Source: F23-D06 sp963620035
Lineage (GTDB): Bacteria > Bacteroidota > Bacteroidia > Bacteroidales > WCHB1-69
Direction: 5' to 3'
Length of the DNA: 64,000 nucleotides
Assembly: GCA_963620035.1 (NCBI GenBank)
Contig: CAVEXN010000001.1
Location: 1-64,000 of the forward strand
Numbering within the stretch: position 1 is the first letter of the stretch; every line of letters begins with the position of its first letter. The position numbers and the translations under genes were made by a program. Positions 8,051-16,469 of this stretch are shown here, in pieces. The notes under the pieces are model-generated. The model had not been told where the DNA came from, made no database searches, and worked only from the letters and a program-made list of their open reading frames with translations.

Positions 8051-9883
8051 TCAATCACCCAACTCTAATTGGTTTTTCACCAGCTGGTAGTATTTTCCTT
8101 TTAGGGAAGTCAACTCCGTATGAGTACCTTGTTCGACAATTCTCCCTTTGTCAAGAACTACAATTTTGTCCGCATTTTTTACGGTGCTTAACCGATGTGC
8201 AATAATCAAGACGGTTTTCCCTTTGAAAAAAACATCCAGATTATCCATAATGGCACGCTCGTTGCTGGCATCCAGAGAATTTGTGGCTTCGTCGAAGAAG
8301 ATGAATTCAGGATTCCGGTAAACTGCACGGGCTATAAGAATCCGTTGACGCTCTCCACCGCTGACGGGAAGACCTGTTTCTCCTATCTTGGTATGAACAC
8401 CCATAGGCAAATCTCTCACAAAATCCTCCAAACATGCAATCCGAATTGCATTTTCAAGTTTTCCCGTGTTTGGGCCTTTCTCGTTCATGGCGATGTTGTC
8501 CGCAACAGTTCCGCTGAAAATGAAGCCATTTTGCATCACAACGCCACACTTGCTGCGCCAATCGTCACAATTTATGGCTGAAATGTCATTGTCGCCAATC
8601 ATCAGGCATCTTTTAGACACTGGGTAAAATCCTAGCAGCAATTTCAGAAGCGTCGTTTTTCCGCTTCCGCTCACACCTACAATAGCGGTGACTTCGTGAT
8701 GATTGATTTGCAAACATATATCGTTCAATATCATCGGGCTTATTGTACCAGAATACTTGAAATACACATGTTCAAAGGTCAATCCTTTGTTTAGGGATGA
8801 CAATTTCATAATTGGTTTCTGGTCGTTGTCTTCCCGTGAGCTTTCTGTAATCTCTTTCACGCGTTCATTTGACAATCTGGCATATTGCACATTTTTCGAG
8901 AAACTCAGCAACTGATTGACAGGACTGGTAAGTTGTCCCAACAAAAAAGACGTTGTCATCATCGTGCCTATCGTAATTTGTCCTCGTATGACCAAAAAAG
9001 CGCACACCCCGGTCACAAAAAGATTCATTAAATTGTCGATAAAACTCACCCCTTCTGAAAAAAAAGTTTCAACATAGAATGACTTTAACTGATACTTGTT
9101 GATTCTGTTTTGGAAATTGTTCCAGTCTCCTATCCTGTTTTTTTGCGAATTGTTGATTTTAATATCCTCCATGCCCAAAACGGTTTCCAAAATAGAATTG
9201 CGCCGAGCCGATTCTAACGAAAAAAGAGAATAATCAATTTGTCTTCTTTTTTGAGCAAATAATAGCGTATAGACAAATGAAACGATTGAGCAGACAAGAA
9301 AGACAACAAATATCAGCGGGTTGAAATAAATCAAGATAAGGCTGAACACAAGCAAATTGACTGTTGTGAGCAGCGTGCCGCCTAACAAGTCAACAATGAA
9401 AGCGTTCACTCTGTCTTGGTCGCCGATACGTTGAATAAGGCTTGAACAGAAACGGGTGTCAAAATACCGAATCGGCAAGTCCACCATTTTTCGAAGGTAT
9501 TGCGCAACAAGTCCAGTGCCGAAGTTAAAACTGGTTTTGAGCAGAAGTAGTCTCGATATGCTATTGGTAATAACAAATCCGACATTGAATAGGAGTTGAG
9601 AAATCAGTAACACCCAGATCAAATGAATGTCTTTCAAAACAACACCTTCGTCAACGGTCTTGCGGAAGATTAGCGGGAGCACCCATGTTATAGCCATAGA
9701 GTAAAGGGTCAACAGAGAAACGACAAAAAAAGCTCTTTTGTGAGATGCAAAAGTATCCATTGTCAAAGACAACAATGAATTTTTTGGGTTATCATTGTTG
9801 TCTTTATTGATTGTCAAAAAGTTGTCGTCAGGCGAAAGCAATATGCAAATGGCGCGACCGTTTATCAACAGCCGTTCAGACAT
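8051..9883 (-). CDS. ABC exporter, membrane and ATPase part of a split C39 peptidase-ABC transporter
   Basis: A 610-residue frame with an exporter-type transmembrane domain (about 60-340) and an intact ATPase: Walker A GVSGSGKTT, signature VSGGERQR, Walker B FIFFDEATN and the AHRLST switch. The residues before the membrane domain read as the tail of a C39 peptidase. The minus-strand frame runs upstream through a single TAG at 9943-9941 into the peptidase fragment, so this is the larger part of a bacteriocin/peptide exporter of about 728 residues. It might still be made from the ATG at 9883 as a peptidase-less exporter. It is the last gene of the decayed operon. Confidence 0.85.
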   Translation of the reverse strand: MSERLLINGRAICILLSPDDNFLTINKDNNDNPKNSLLSLTMDTFASHKRAFFVVSLLTLYSMAITWVLPLIFRKTVDEGVVLKDIHLIWVLLISQLLFNVGFVITNSISRLLLLKTSFNFGTGLVAQYLRKMVDLPIRYFDTRFCSSLIQRIGDQDRVNAFIVDLLGGTLLTTVNLLVFSLILIYFNPLIFVVFLVCSIVSFVYTLLFAQKRRQIDYSLFSLESARRNSILETVLGMEDIKINNSQKNRIGDWNNFQNRINKYQLKSFYVETFFSEGVSFIDNLMNLFVTGVCAFLVIRGQITIGTMMTTSFLLGQLTSPVNQLLSFSKNVQYARLSNERVKEITESSREDNDQKPIMKLSSLNKGLTFEHVYFKYSGTISPMILNDICLQINHHEVTAIVGVSGSGKTTLLKLLLGFYPVSKRCLMIGDNDISAINCDDWRSKCGVVMQNGFIFSGTVADNIAMNEKGPNTGKLENAIRIACLEDFVRDLPMGVHTKIGETGLPVSGGERQRILIARAVYRNPEFIFFDEATNSLDASNERAIMDNLDVFFKGKTVLIIAHRLSTVKNADKIVVLDKGRIVEQGTHTELTSLKGKYYQLVKNQLELGD

Positions 9884-9940
9884 TTCATCAGAGGAAAGTG
9901 TGACACGACCGTCGTCGGGATCGACAATGTGGAAACGGCA

Positions 9941-10234
9941 CTAGGAATTGACTTTTTCGAGCACTACGAAATACCCTTTCCTGAAATAGAGAATGGCGGG
10001 CAAAGGAGCAGATGTCAGTTCTCGATATGAGATATTGACAGAATAGGATGTCATGCCAATCTTTTGGCATATCGAGGATATGTCTTTCACGGAGCATCCT
10101 ATTCTTGACAGTTCGCAAAAACCTTTCAGAGTTCGCAACGAATATTTTCGTCCGCAGTAGTGTGCAATCATCTGCACGCAAGCCGGTCCGCAGTCATTGC
10201 TTTCCAGTTGATGATGCACAGGGACTCGTCTCAC
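9941..10234 (-). pseudogene. C39 peptidase domain of the exporter, cut off by an amber codon
   Basis: N-terminal double-glycine leader peptidase domain of a peptide-exporting ABC transporter, 97 residues. The nucleophile Cys15 is present in SNDCGPAC. The usual catalytic His of the HFVVL motif is Tyr here (KGYFVVL; codon TAT at 9973-9971). After VLEKVNS a TAG stops the frame, but the same frame continues with CRFHIVDPDDGR and then the ABC part. Both changes can be undone by one base each (TAT to CAT, TAG to CAG). The start is a GTG overlapping the TAG of the receptor gene. Probably nonfunctional as a peptidase. Confidence 0.8.
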
Positions 10235-10425
10235 TACAATCTTCCTTGAATTGTACTACTGTGTTTTCTGACGTCTCTTGTTCTTTGGTTCCCGAATTTT
10301 ACATGAAATGCAATCCAATATGTTCTGCTATAATGAAAATTATTTTGCTCAAAAGAGTATGCTGTTGTGTTCAGTTTGTAATTGATATGCCAATCTAATA
10401 TGTCATCTACACCGAATGCCAACAC
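10234..10425 (-). pseudogene. C-terminal fragment of the frameshifted TonB-type outer membrane receptor
   Basis: This frame holds the last strands of the receptor encoded upstream. It ends YWIAFHVKFGNQR followed by a charged tail, as in the outer-membrane beta-barrel family of TonB-linked proteins. The same frame can be read upstream to about 10700 without a stop (segments such as YLFHDFLALSALLSLSY), where it meets the frame of the middle fragment. A single-base indel near 10695-10700 explains the break. Its TAG overlaps the GTG of the peptidase domain, so the receptor and exporter were originally coupled. Confidence 0.75.
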
Positions 10426-10655
10426 GCAATTTTCAAATTCTTTTGAAACGTCTGCCCCGAGAAACCAATTTTCTGATCTAGTCCAGCCGGCACCGGAATA
10501 GGGGGACGAATACTGAAATCTTGTGGACAGTCTCCATGATTGCTTTTTGTCTAAAGCTGTGCTTAATGACAGATCGAAAGAGTAAGAAAGTGGTGATGTC
10601 GGATTGTATGCGGTTATTGCTTCCGATGTTACGTCATAGATTCTATAACTGAGGC

Positions 10656-11759
10656 TTAACAGAGCCGACAGGGCAAGAAAATCATGAAAGAGGTATTTGT
10701 CGGCACTAATGCTACCATATAACCTATGCTATTGCCATAGTTCAACTCTGTGATACGAGTAACCCCGTTATCTTCCGGAAGGTAGAACTGCGCCCAAGCC
10801 TCTTTGGTGAATGAATAGGAGAGATTTAACATATAATCTTGGAACAGCGTATAGGTGAAATCTACATCATAATGCTTACAGGGATTTAAGGATATGTCGT
10901 TGGCCTGATAAAGGGATGGTGAATAATAAACTTTAAAAGGGTTTCGTTGGCTGTATCCAGGTATATTAAGACCACTTGTAAAATCCAAAGCAAATAAGTT
11001 GTTTTTCCCGGCATTATACACCAAGGACAAGGATGGAAAGATTTCAGGCATTTTATCCGACACTTTTTCATTTGTCACTTTTTGTACTCCTTTGTAACAA
11101 TAATACTCACCGCGCAACCCGGCCGACAAGGAAAAATTGTTTGATATGTCCCAGTCAATTTTGGCATACAATGCCGATGTGATATCGTTGAAGTCAAATT
11201 CGTTGCTTTGTGTCTCGTCTGCCTCTGCCCCGATTTCGTTTTCAACAAGAAAGATATAGTTCACCATTGCGCCATACGTGTTTAAACCGGCCTGAAACAT
11301 CAGGTTGTCGTTAATCTGAAATTTGTAGGCGGCTTTGAAATCCAAAGCGTCTGTAACACTCGAGGATTGCGTAAGGTATTCTGAACATATTGTATCGCCC
11401 AAATATCGTTTTTGAGACTTATAATGCAGAGGGCTGTCTTTGGCTTTACGGTTATAAAAGAAATCTAAAGTCAAGTTTTGGTTATCGTTGATTTTCAGCG
11501 AATAATTCAGGTTTGCAAACAACGTGTACTGCAGTTTTGATTCAAGGTTGCGTTTCGTCACATCAGTTGAGTCGGGCAGGCTGTTCTGTGAATTGGAAAC
11601 ATAATAGCGGCTTTCTGTAATGGTTTGATCTATGAATGGGTGTGAAAATGCACCGCCTAACTGAAGACCTATTACCTGATTGGGCTTAACGTTCCAGTCC
11701 AGCAGGAGGTGCAAAGATTCAGACAGTGTTCTTTGCATGTCGTGGATATTGTTTTCCAC
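10656..11759 (-). pseudogene. middle fragment of the frameshifted TonB-type outer membrane receptor
   Basis: Beta-barrel segment of about 367 residues with alternating polar/aromatic strands, typical of the outer-membrane family associated with an N-terminal carboxypeptidase-like domain and plug. It continues the N-terminal fragment after a one-base indel in a run of eight T at 11846-11853 (plus strand). Dropping one base gives continuous reading through KKKINASIIAGVFYDPYIS into this frame. It ends prematurely after a second indel near 10700, and its last residues (PCRLC) are frameshifted. The start codon at 11759 is nominal only. Confidence 0.75.
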
Positions 11760-11784
11760 TTGTTTATTGTTTTGATAGGTGTAT

Positions 11785-12624
11785 TTATTCTCCTGTTTTG
11801 AAATATAGGGATCGTAAAAAACTCCTGCAATGATACTTGCATTGATTTTTTTTCTTCTGCATGGACAAATAAAGTTTGAAATCAGGGGAGTTGAGAGCCC
11901 AATTGTCTTTCTGATTGTCCATTATGGTAATGCTGCCCGAAACGCCGTCGCCCGGGGCTTTCTTTAAAACAATGTTCAAGATACCGTTGCGTTCAGTGGA
12001 GGGGTATTCACTGCCCGGGCTGGTTATCACCTCAATTTTTTCAATGTTTTCGGCAGGGATTTTCTTGGGGTTTATGTTGCTTTTACGGCCATTTACATAG
12101 ATGGATGCCGTTCCTTTGTTGAGTATTTCCAATTCTCCAGAAGTAGTGACCGATACCAGCGGGGCATATTTCAAAACATCAACTATGCTTCTGCCGGATG
12201 CTAAAGGTGAAGTGCTGATATTGGTAATGGTATAACAATTCGCCGTCCGTTCTACGGCAAGATGTTTTGACTGTACCGTTACCTCTTCCATCATTACTGC
12301 GTCGGGGGCTATTTCAAAGGTTGTACGTTGAACTGCTGAAGACAAGGGCTCACGCAAGGCGGCATAACCGAAAGACTGAACGAACAGCCACTTGTCTTGC
12401 AAATCGTTAGGCAAGATGAGTTCAAAATTTCCCAAAGAATCCGTCACTGCAGAGGCTTTCTCATTGTTGTTTTCATCTAAAACAAGCACAACGGCCATCG
12501 GAACAGGAGACCTGTCTCGGTCAATGACGTTCGCCTTGAATGTTTGTTGTGCGTTCAAGCAGGCAGGCAAAAGCAATAAAAAACCTAAACACAATTATAT
12601 AAGAGCAGAAGAAACACTTTGCAT
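11785..12624 (-). pseudogene. N-terminal fragment of TonB-type outer membrane receptor
   Basis: Reading from the ATG at 12624 gives MQSVSSALI, a TAA, then LCLGFLLLLPACLNAQQ: one signal peptide with a stop in the middle. A TTG at 12594 after the stop could start translation. Then come a carboxypeptidase-regulatory-like domain (about 20-95), a TonB-box-like segment (EEVTVQS) and a plug domain with NPKKIPAENIEKIEVI and SPGSEYPSTERNGILNIVLKK. The frame breaks at the eight-T run 11846-11853. With two more lesions downstream, the receptor carries at least three disruptions. The upstream small-protein frame ends 12 nt before the ATG. Confidence 0.75.
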
Positions 12625-12636
12625 AATTTTGATTTT

Positions 12637-12894
12637 TTAAGGGTTGATTTTGGATTTGACAATGTGTTGGTAAAATCTGTCGAGAATGATTGTGTTGATC
12701 TTTTTGCTGTCAACGTCAAACAAGCAATTGTTGTCTTCTGATTCAGACTGTTTCTGAATGCAACCTCCGCCGCAAAGCGGGAATATGGAGCAGGACAATT
12801 CAGAACCAAACCGTAGACAGATTACTCGATTTCTTGTTTTTGTGATGCTTTCATTTTTTTCATAATGTTTTTTGTTTGACGGGCTTCGTTTCAT
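12637..12894 (-). CDS. small Cys/Gly protein, possible export-operon peptide
   Basis: An 85-residue frame directly upstream of the receptor and exporter. It has no family I recognise. Features are ELSCSIFPLCGGGC (three Cys around a Gly triplet) near residues 32-45, then an acidic Cys-containing stretch and a basic end. Its position as first gene before a C39 exporter fits a double-glycine substrate, with hydrophobic residues 4 and 7 before the GG, but the leader match is weak. A second possible start at 12863, in another frame, matches the leader of the lipoprotein gene upstream and opens MKKMKASQKQEIE before a stop. The real gene may therefore itself be frameshifted. Confidence 0.35.
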   Translation of the reverse strand: MKRSPSNKKHYEKNESITKTRNRVICLRFGSELSCSIFPLCGGGCIQKQSESEDNNCLFDVDSKKINTIILDRFYQHIVKSKINP

Positions 12895-13053
12895 TGCATT
12901 ATAATTGCCGATTTTTAAAAGCCAAGAGAAGCCCTTTAGCCTAAACGTTCAAAAATCAACGCAGCAAATAAAATGGATAATTTTCAAAATGTCAAGGCAT
13001 TTTCTTGTTTTTTTGAAAAATAACATAAATAATTGTGTGTTATGGTTTTGAGT

Positions 13054-14244
13054 TTATTGCAGTTCCTCCAGAATTTCCTCCACCGTTTTCCCTCTGAATG
13101 TCAATACGTCTGCTCTGATGTTGGCGAGCGCTTGCTGTCCGTCAGCGCTTTCGGTTATGTTGCTGTAGGCATCGAGCAAAGATAACAACGAGTTTGTAAC
13201 ATTTTCAGTGAAAGGGACTTCGCTCAAATGGTTCTCTGGATCGATTAATATGTCCAATGTTCCATTGAAGTTGCGCAGGACGAGTGCTGTCTGTATCGCC
13301 AGAGCGAAGCTTATATTGCCTTGATACTCACTGCTGAGCAGATAATAATAGTCAATGTAGTCTTCGCCTTTATTGTACTGATACAGAAACTCATCACGGA
13401 AGCGGTACATAAGGTCTAAATTGACGAACGACCGTTCAAGTCTGTTCGCGTTTTGCAGGGCGGTATAGATTTCACTGCCAGAACAGGGGATGGTGGCGCT
13501 GCAAACGTAGCGCCCTGTTGTAAGTTTTATGCAAGGCATATAAATGCCGGGAGGGTTATGTCTGCAGTTGTCATAACTGTTACATTCATCTTTGTCGTGA
13601 ACCTGCTCCTTGGCACCGCTCCTGCGTTCCAGTCGAAATGGTGTTAAGTATTTTTTGCTGTTATTGTAGATTTCCTTAGAAAGGTCGCCGTCAATGGAAA
13701 TCCATGACTTGTTCTGCGGATTCTCGAAAACGTATTGCTGAAGATAATAGTGCAGATGGTTGCTGGTGATGCCCGGCACACGAATTCTTACGTTTTCGAC
13801 CTCGTGGAATTTGCCGATTCCGTCTCGAACATACAAGTGGTGCATAATCTTTCTTCCGGACACATCGTAAATGCTGATGCCTTTCACATTCTTTGCGCTG
13901 ATGGTCTGCATTTGCGTAACGAGCGAATCGCAGTACAGCGCGATGGAAAACAATTGGTTTTCAAAGAGAATGCCTTGGCTGGAGCAGAATTTGTTTACAT
14001 ATTGCAGCAATTGCTCGCTGTATATGTCGGCAGTTTCCCGTTGAAACCCGTCTTGAATGCCTTTAAAGACACCCGCCTCAGCCTGTAAGGTTTCCCCGTT
14101 AAGATTGACGAATACTTTTGTGGTGAAGTCAGGTCTTGTGGGCACGCATTCGCAGGCCTGTTCTCTGTTGCATGAGGTCATAAATGTTGCGGTCAGGCAT
14201 ACAAGACCTACGTACAGCAATGAAAAAAACGGATATGGTTTCAT
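13054..14244 (-). CDS. lipoprotein of unknown function
   Basis: Predicted lipoprotein of 396 residues. The start at 14244 gives a signal peptide ending in a lipobox (TFMTSC) at about residue 25. The mature part has a Cys-rich middle (CNSYDNCRHNPPG, then YMPC, YVC and IPC within 50 residues) and a helical C-terminal half that ends TVEEILEELQ. I do not recognise the family. It lies upstream of the decayed peptide-export operon on the same strand, and its leader just before the ATG resembles the leader before 12863. A longer frame begins at 14292 but would place residues before the signal peptide. Confidence 0.75.
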   Translation of the reverse strand: MKPYPFFSLLYVGLVCLTATFMTSCNREQACECVPTRPDFTTKVFVNLNGETLQAEAGVFKGIQDGFQRETADIYSEQLLQYVNKFCSSQGILFENQLFSIALYCDSLVTQMQTISAKNVKGISIYDVSGRKIMHHLYVRDGIGKFHEVENVRIRVPGITSNHLHYYLQQYVFENPQNKSWISIDGDLSKEIYNNSKKYLTPFRLERRSGAKEQVHDKDECNSYDNCRHNPPGIYMPCIKLTTGRYVCSATIPCSGSEIYTALQNANRLERSFVNLDLMYRFRDEFLYQYNKGEDYIDYYYLLSSEYQGNISFALAIQTALVLRNFNGTLDILIDPENHLSEVPFTENVTNSLLSLLDAYSNITESADGQQALANIRADVLTFRGKTVEEILEELQ

Positions 14245-14343
14245 AATGTTTGTTTTTTTACGGGCTTCTGTCATAATCAGTTGTCTTGCCAAGGCATCGG
14301 CATCTGCGAAGCCCGTTGAACAGACTTAAATGCATTTGACGGG

Positions 14344-14351
14344 CAAAGATA
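14344..14351 (-). promoter_or_regulatory. -7 box for the lipoprotein gene
   Basis: TATCTTTG on the minus strand, about 100 nt before the ATG at 14244, in the divergent region shared with wecB. No clear -33 element is visible. Confidence 0.5.
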
Positions 14352-14387
14352 AGGAGAAAATGATAATGGTTGTGATTGAAAATAGAT

Positions 14388-14395
14388 TATTTTTG
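14388..14395 (+). promoter_or_regulatory. -7 box of the wecB promoter
   Basis: TATTTTTG, 20 nt before the wecB ATG at 14416, implying a leader of roughly 15 nt. Confidence 0.55.
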
Positions 14396-14415
14396 CATTT
14401 TTTTCAGAAACAGAT

Positions 14416-15483
14416 ATGAAAATCCTCAGTGTCATAGGGGCAAGACCTCAGTTTGTGAAAGCAGCAATGGTGAGTCGCGAAATCGCGCTTTGTGATGGTG
14501 TACAGGAAATAATAGTGCATACAGGGCAGCATTTTGACCGCAATATGTCGCAGCTTTTTTTTGAAGAGATGGGTCTCCGCACGCCGGATTTCAATCTTGG
14601 CATCCATAGCATGCCCCACGAGGAGATGGTGGATGCTATGGGAGATAAAGTCGGGCAGATTATTGATGAGATGAATCCGGACGTGATGTTTGTATATGGT
14701 GACACGGACTCTACATGGGCCGGGGCACGTACGGCACATCGCAAAAGTCTGAAAGTCTGCCACGTGGAGGCTGGACTTCGCTCCGGCAATCTTGCTATGA
14801 GGGAGGAATTCAACAGAGTGCAGACAGACAAGGTCAGCGATTTGTTGTTTGCTCCCACGGAAAAGGCGGCCGACAATCTCTTGCGCGAAGGGGTCGCAGC
14901 AGAGAAGATTGCCATTGTGGGCGATGTGATGAAGGATGCGGTTTTTCACTTCCGACAATTTGCAAAAAGCCCCGAGGTGACGGTACCCGACAGGTTCATG
15001 CTCTGTACTTTGCACCGCGCCGAGAATACGGACGATGCTGGCATTCTGAAGGCTCTATTGCGAGCCATTGAAGAAGTGTGCACTTTTTTGCCGGTTGTGA
15101 TGCCGCTGCACCCGCGGACACGGAAATGTATGGAACAAATAGGCTGGCCCGTTGATTCGTCGCCGATTTTGTTTGTGCCGCCGGTCGGCTATTTGGAGAT
15201 GCTCTATTTGCTTGACCATTGTACAATGGTGCTGACGGACAGCGGTGGCTTGCAGAAAGAGGCCTTTTTTTTCAAAAAATGTTGCGTCACGCTCCGCGAA
15301 GAAACTGAATGGATAGAGTTGACAGACTGCGGATGCAATTGTCTGGCCGGGCATGATTTCGGCCGGATTGTCGGGACCGTGCAACGTTTTCTGACAGTTC
15401 CGTCGTCATTCACGGACAATCTTTACGGTGATGGGCATGCCGCCGCCGCTATAGTCCAGACAATTAAGGAAAGAGCCCTATAG
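14416..15483 (+). CDS. wecB: UDP-N-acetylglucosamine 2-epimerase, non-hydrolysing
   Basis: Interconverts UDP-GlcNAc and UDP-ManNAc, supplying ManNAc-type sugars for surface polysaccharides. The 355-residue protein starts with the family motif GARPQFVKAA and contains HTGQHFD, YGDTDSTWAGA, HVEAGLRSGN, the LHRAENTD motif and the DSGGLQKEAFF nucleotide-binding segment near 275. The length is normal. It overlaps the convergent nuclease gene by 6 nt at the 3' ends and has its own -7 box. No other polysaccharide genes adjoin it, so the target polymer is not identified. Confidence 0.95.
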   Translation: MKILSVIGARPQFVKAAMVSREIALCDGVQEIIVHTGQHFDRNMSQLFFEEMGLRTPDFNLGIHSMPHEEMVDAMGDKVGQIIDEMNPDVMFVYGDTDSTWAGARTAHRKSLKVCHVEAGLRSGNLAMREEFNRVQTDKVSDLLFAPTEKAADNLLREGVAAEKIAIVGDVMKDAVFHFRQFAKSPEVTVPDRFMLCTLHRAENTDDAGILKALLRAIEEVCTFLPVVMPLHPRTRKCMEQIGWPVDSSPILFVPPVGYLEMLYLLDHCTMVLTDSGGLQKEAFFFKKCCVTLREETEWIELTDCGCNCLAGHDFGRIVGTVQRFLTVPSSFTDNLYGDGHAAAAIVQTIKERAL

Positions 15484-16284
15484 TCCCCAAAAACTTGTGC
15501 TGTAGGTGGCCTCGATAACGTTCTCAATAGAGTCTTCCAACAATGGAAAGAAGTCTATGCCGGTCATGGCCTCAATTTCGTCAACGGTTTTGCAATAGGT
15601 GTCCAAGGGCTTGTGCTCGGCCTTGTTCTCAAAATAGAAACCGATGCTCTGCCATTGTCCGTCGTTTTGGCACAGCACGACCTTGAAAAAAGCATCGGGC
15701 ACGGTGATGTTGCACTCTCCGATGGTGGCGGAGTGCGCAGACACGACAGGTCCGCAGGTTATATACACGTTCTGAAATTCCTTGGCCCAGCTCCGCACTT
15801 TCTCCTCCAATGATTTCCAGTCGCCGCTGTTGAGGTTGTGGTTCTGTGGGCAGATGTTGGAGAGATAGAAGCTCTCGCGCATGGCTTGCTCGCTCCATTT
15901 CATGTCGCCGGCCGGCGCCATGTGTCCGCGGTCGTATCCCGAGTTGGAATAGTCTTTGGAACTTGGACAGAATCCTCTAACGTCCGGGTCCGGAACAAAA
16001 TGTTTGACGCGTGCTTCCGTCCCTTCGCTCTCCGCATCGGTAAGTTCGTATGCCACCCAGTTTGGAATACACCAGTCGGGGTTGTAACTGACCGTGTAGC
16101 CAATGTGTTCAATTACCTGTTCGGGACGCGATTGGGTTATGGCGGGAATTTCAAGTTTCTCGGGTGCTGCAACTTGAGGGTTGTCCGGTTGGCTTTTCTT
16201 TTTGAAAGAAAAGAAAAGCAGCAGACCGCATCCTAAAATGAATAAGAGCAGCAGGGTGGGATTTCTTGTGATGGTGGATTTCAT
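15478..16284 (-). CDS. membrane-anchored DNA/RNA non-specific endonuclease (NUC1 family)
   Basis: Beta-beta-alpha-metal nuclease of about 268 residues. An N-terminal hydrophobic anchor (LLLLFILGCGLLLFF) is followed by a linker and the catalytic domain. It holds the family motif YDRGHMAPAGDM, whose His is the general base, and the metal-binding Asn segment ICPQNHNLNSGDW. The protein should cut nucleic acid outside the cytoplasm, in nutrient scavenging or competition. A longer start at 16332 adds 16 hydrophilic residues before the anchor and is also possible. It shares a divergent promoter region with pepT and is antisense-convergent to wecB. Confidence 0.92.
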   Translation of the reverse strand: MKSTITRNPTLLLLFILGCGLLLFFSFKKKSQPDNPQVAAPEKLEIPAITQSRPEQVIEHIGYTVSYNPDWCIPNWVAYELTDAESEGTEARVKHFVPDPDVRGFCPSSKDYSNSGYDRGHMAPAGDMKWSEQAMRESFYLSNICPQNHNLNSGDWKSLEEKVRSWAKEFQNVYITCGPVVSAHSATIGECNITVPDAFFKVVLCQNDGQWQSIGFYFENKAEHKPLDTYCKTVDEIEAMTGIDFFPLLEDSIENVIEATYSTSFWGL

Positions 16285-16342
16285 GTTTGCGGTATGGTTT
16301 TGCAGAGTGAGTTCGACTTCGCGGTTTTCCACAAAGCGAAAG

Positions 16343-16358
16343 CAAAATTACAAAAATA
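16343..16358 (-). promoter_or_regulatory. -7 boxes upstream of the nuclease gene
   Basis: Two adjacent minus-strand matches to TAnnTTTG: TATTTTTG at 16358-16351 and TAATTTTG at 16350-16343. Either would place the transcript start close to the longer start codon at 16332. Confidence 0.5.
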
Positions 16359-16390
16359 TCTGTTCCGTACAGAGTACGGGATTTTTATGC

Positions 16391-16398
16391 TATTTTTG
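16391..16398 (+). promoter_or_regulatory. -7 box of the pepT promoter
   Basis: TATTTTTG about 70 nt before the pepT ATG, in the intergenic region divergent from the nuclease gene. No clear -33 TTG. Confidence 0.5.
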
Positions 16399-16469
16399 TT
16401 CCCGTTTTTTCTGTCCGGAGAGTATGGCAGATGTTTGTTTCGGAATAAACCATTATAATTTTTCAAAAT

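Noticed and set aside
10048..10398. 116-residue plus-strand frame across the receptor/exporter junction
   Set aside because: Overlaps the C39 domain and receptor end on the other strand, both supported by motifs, so it is probably a shadow.
12637..12894. Assigning the small protein to a named bacteriocin family such as bacteroidetocins
   Set aside because: The position and a GG fit a leader, but the leader consensus is weak and the mature part does not match a family I can name with confidence.
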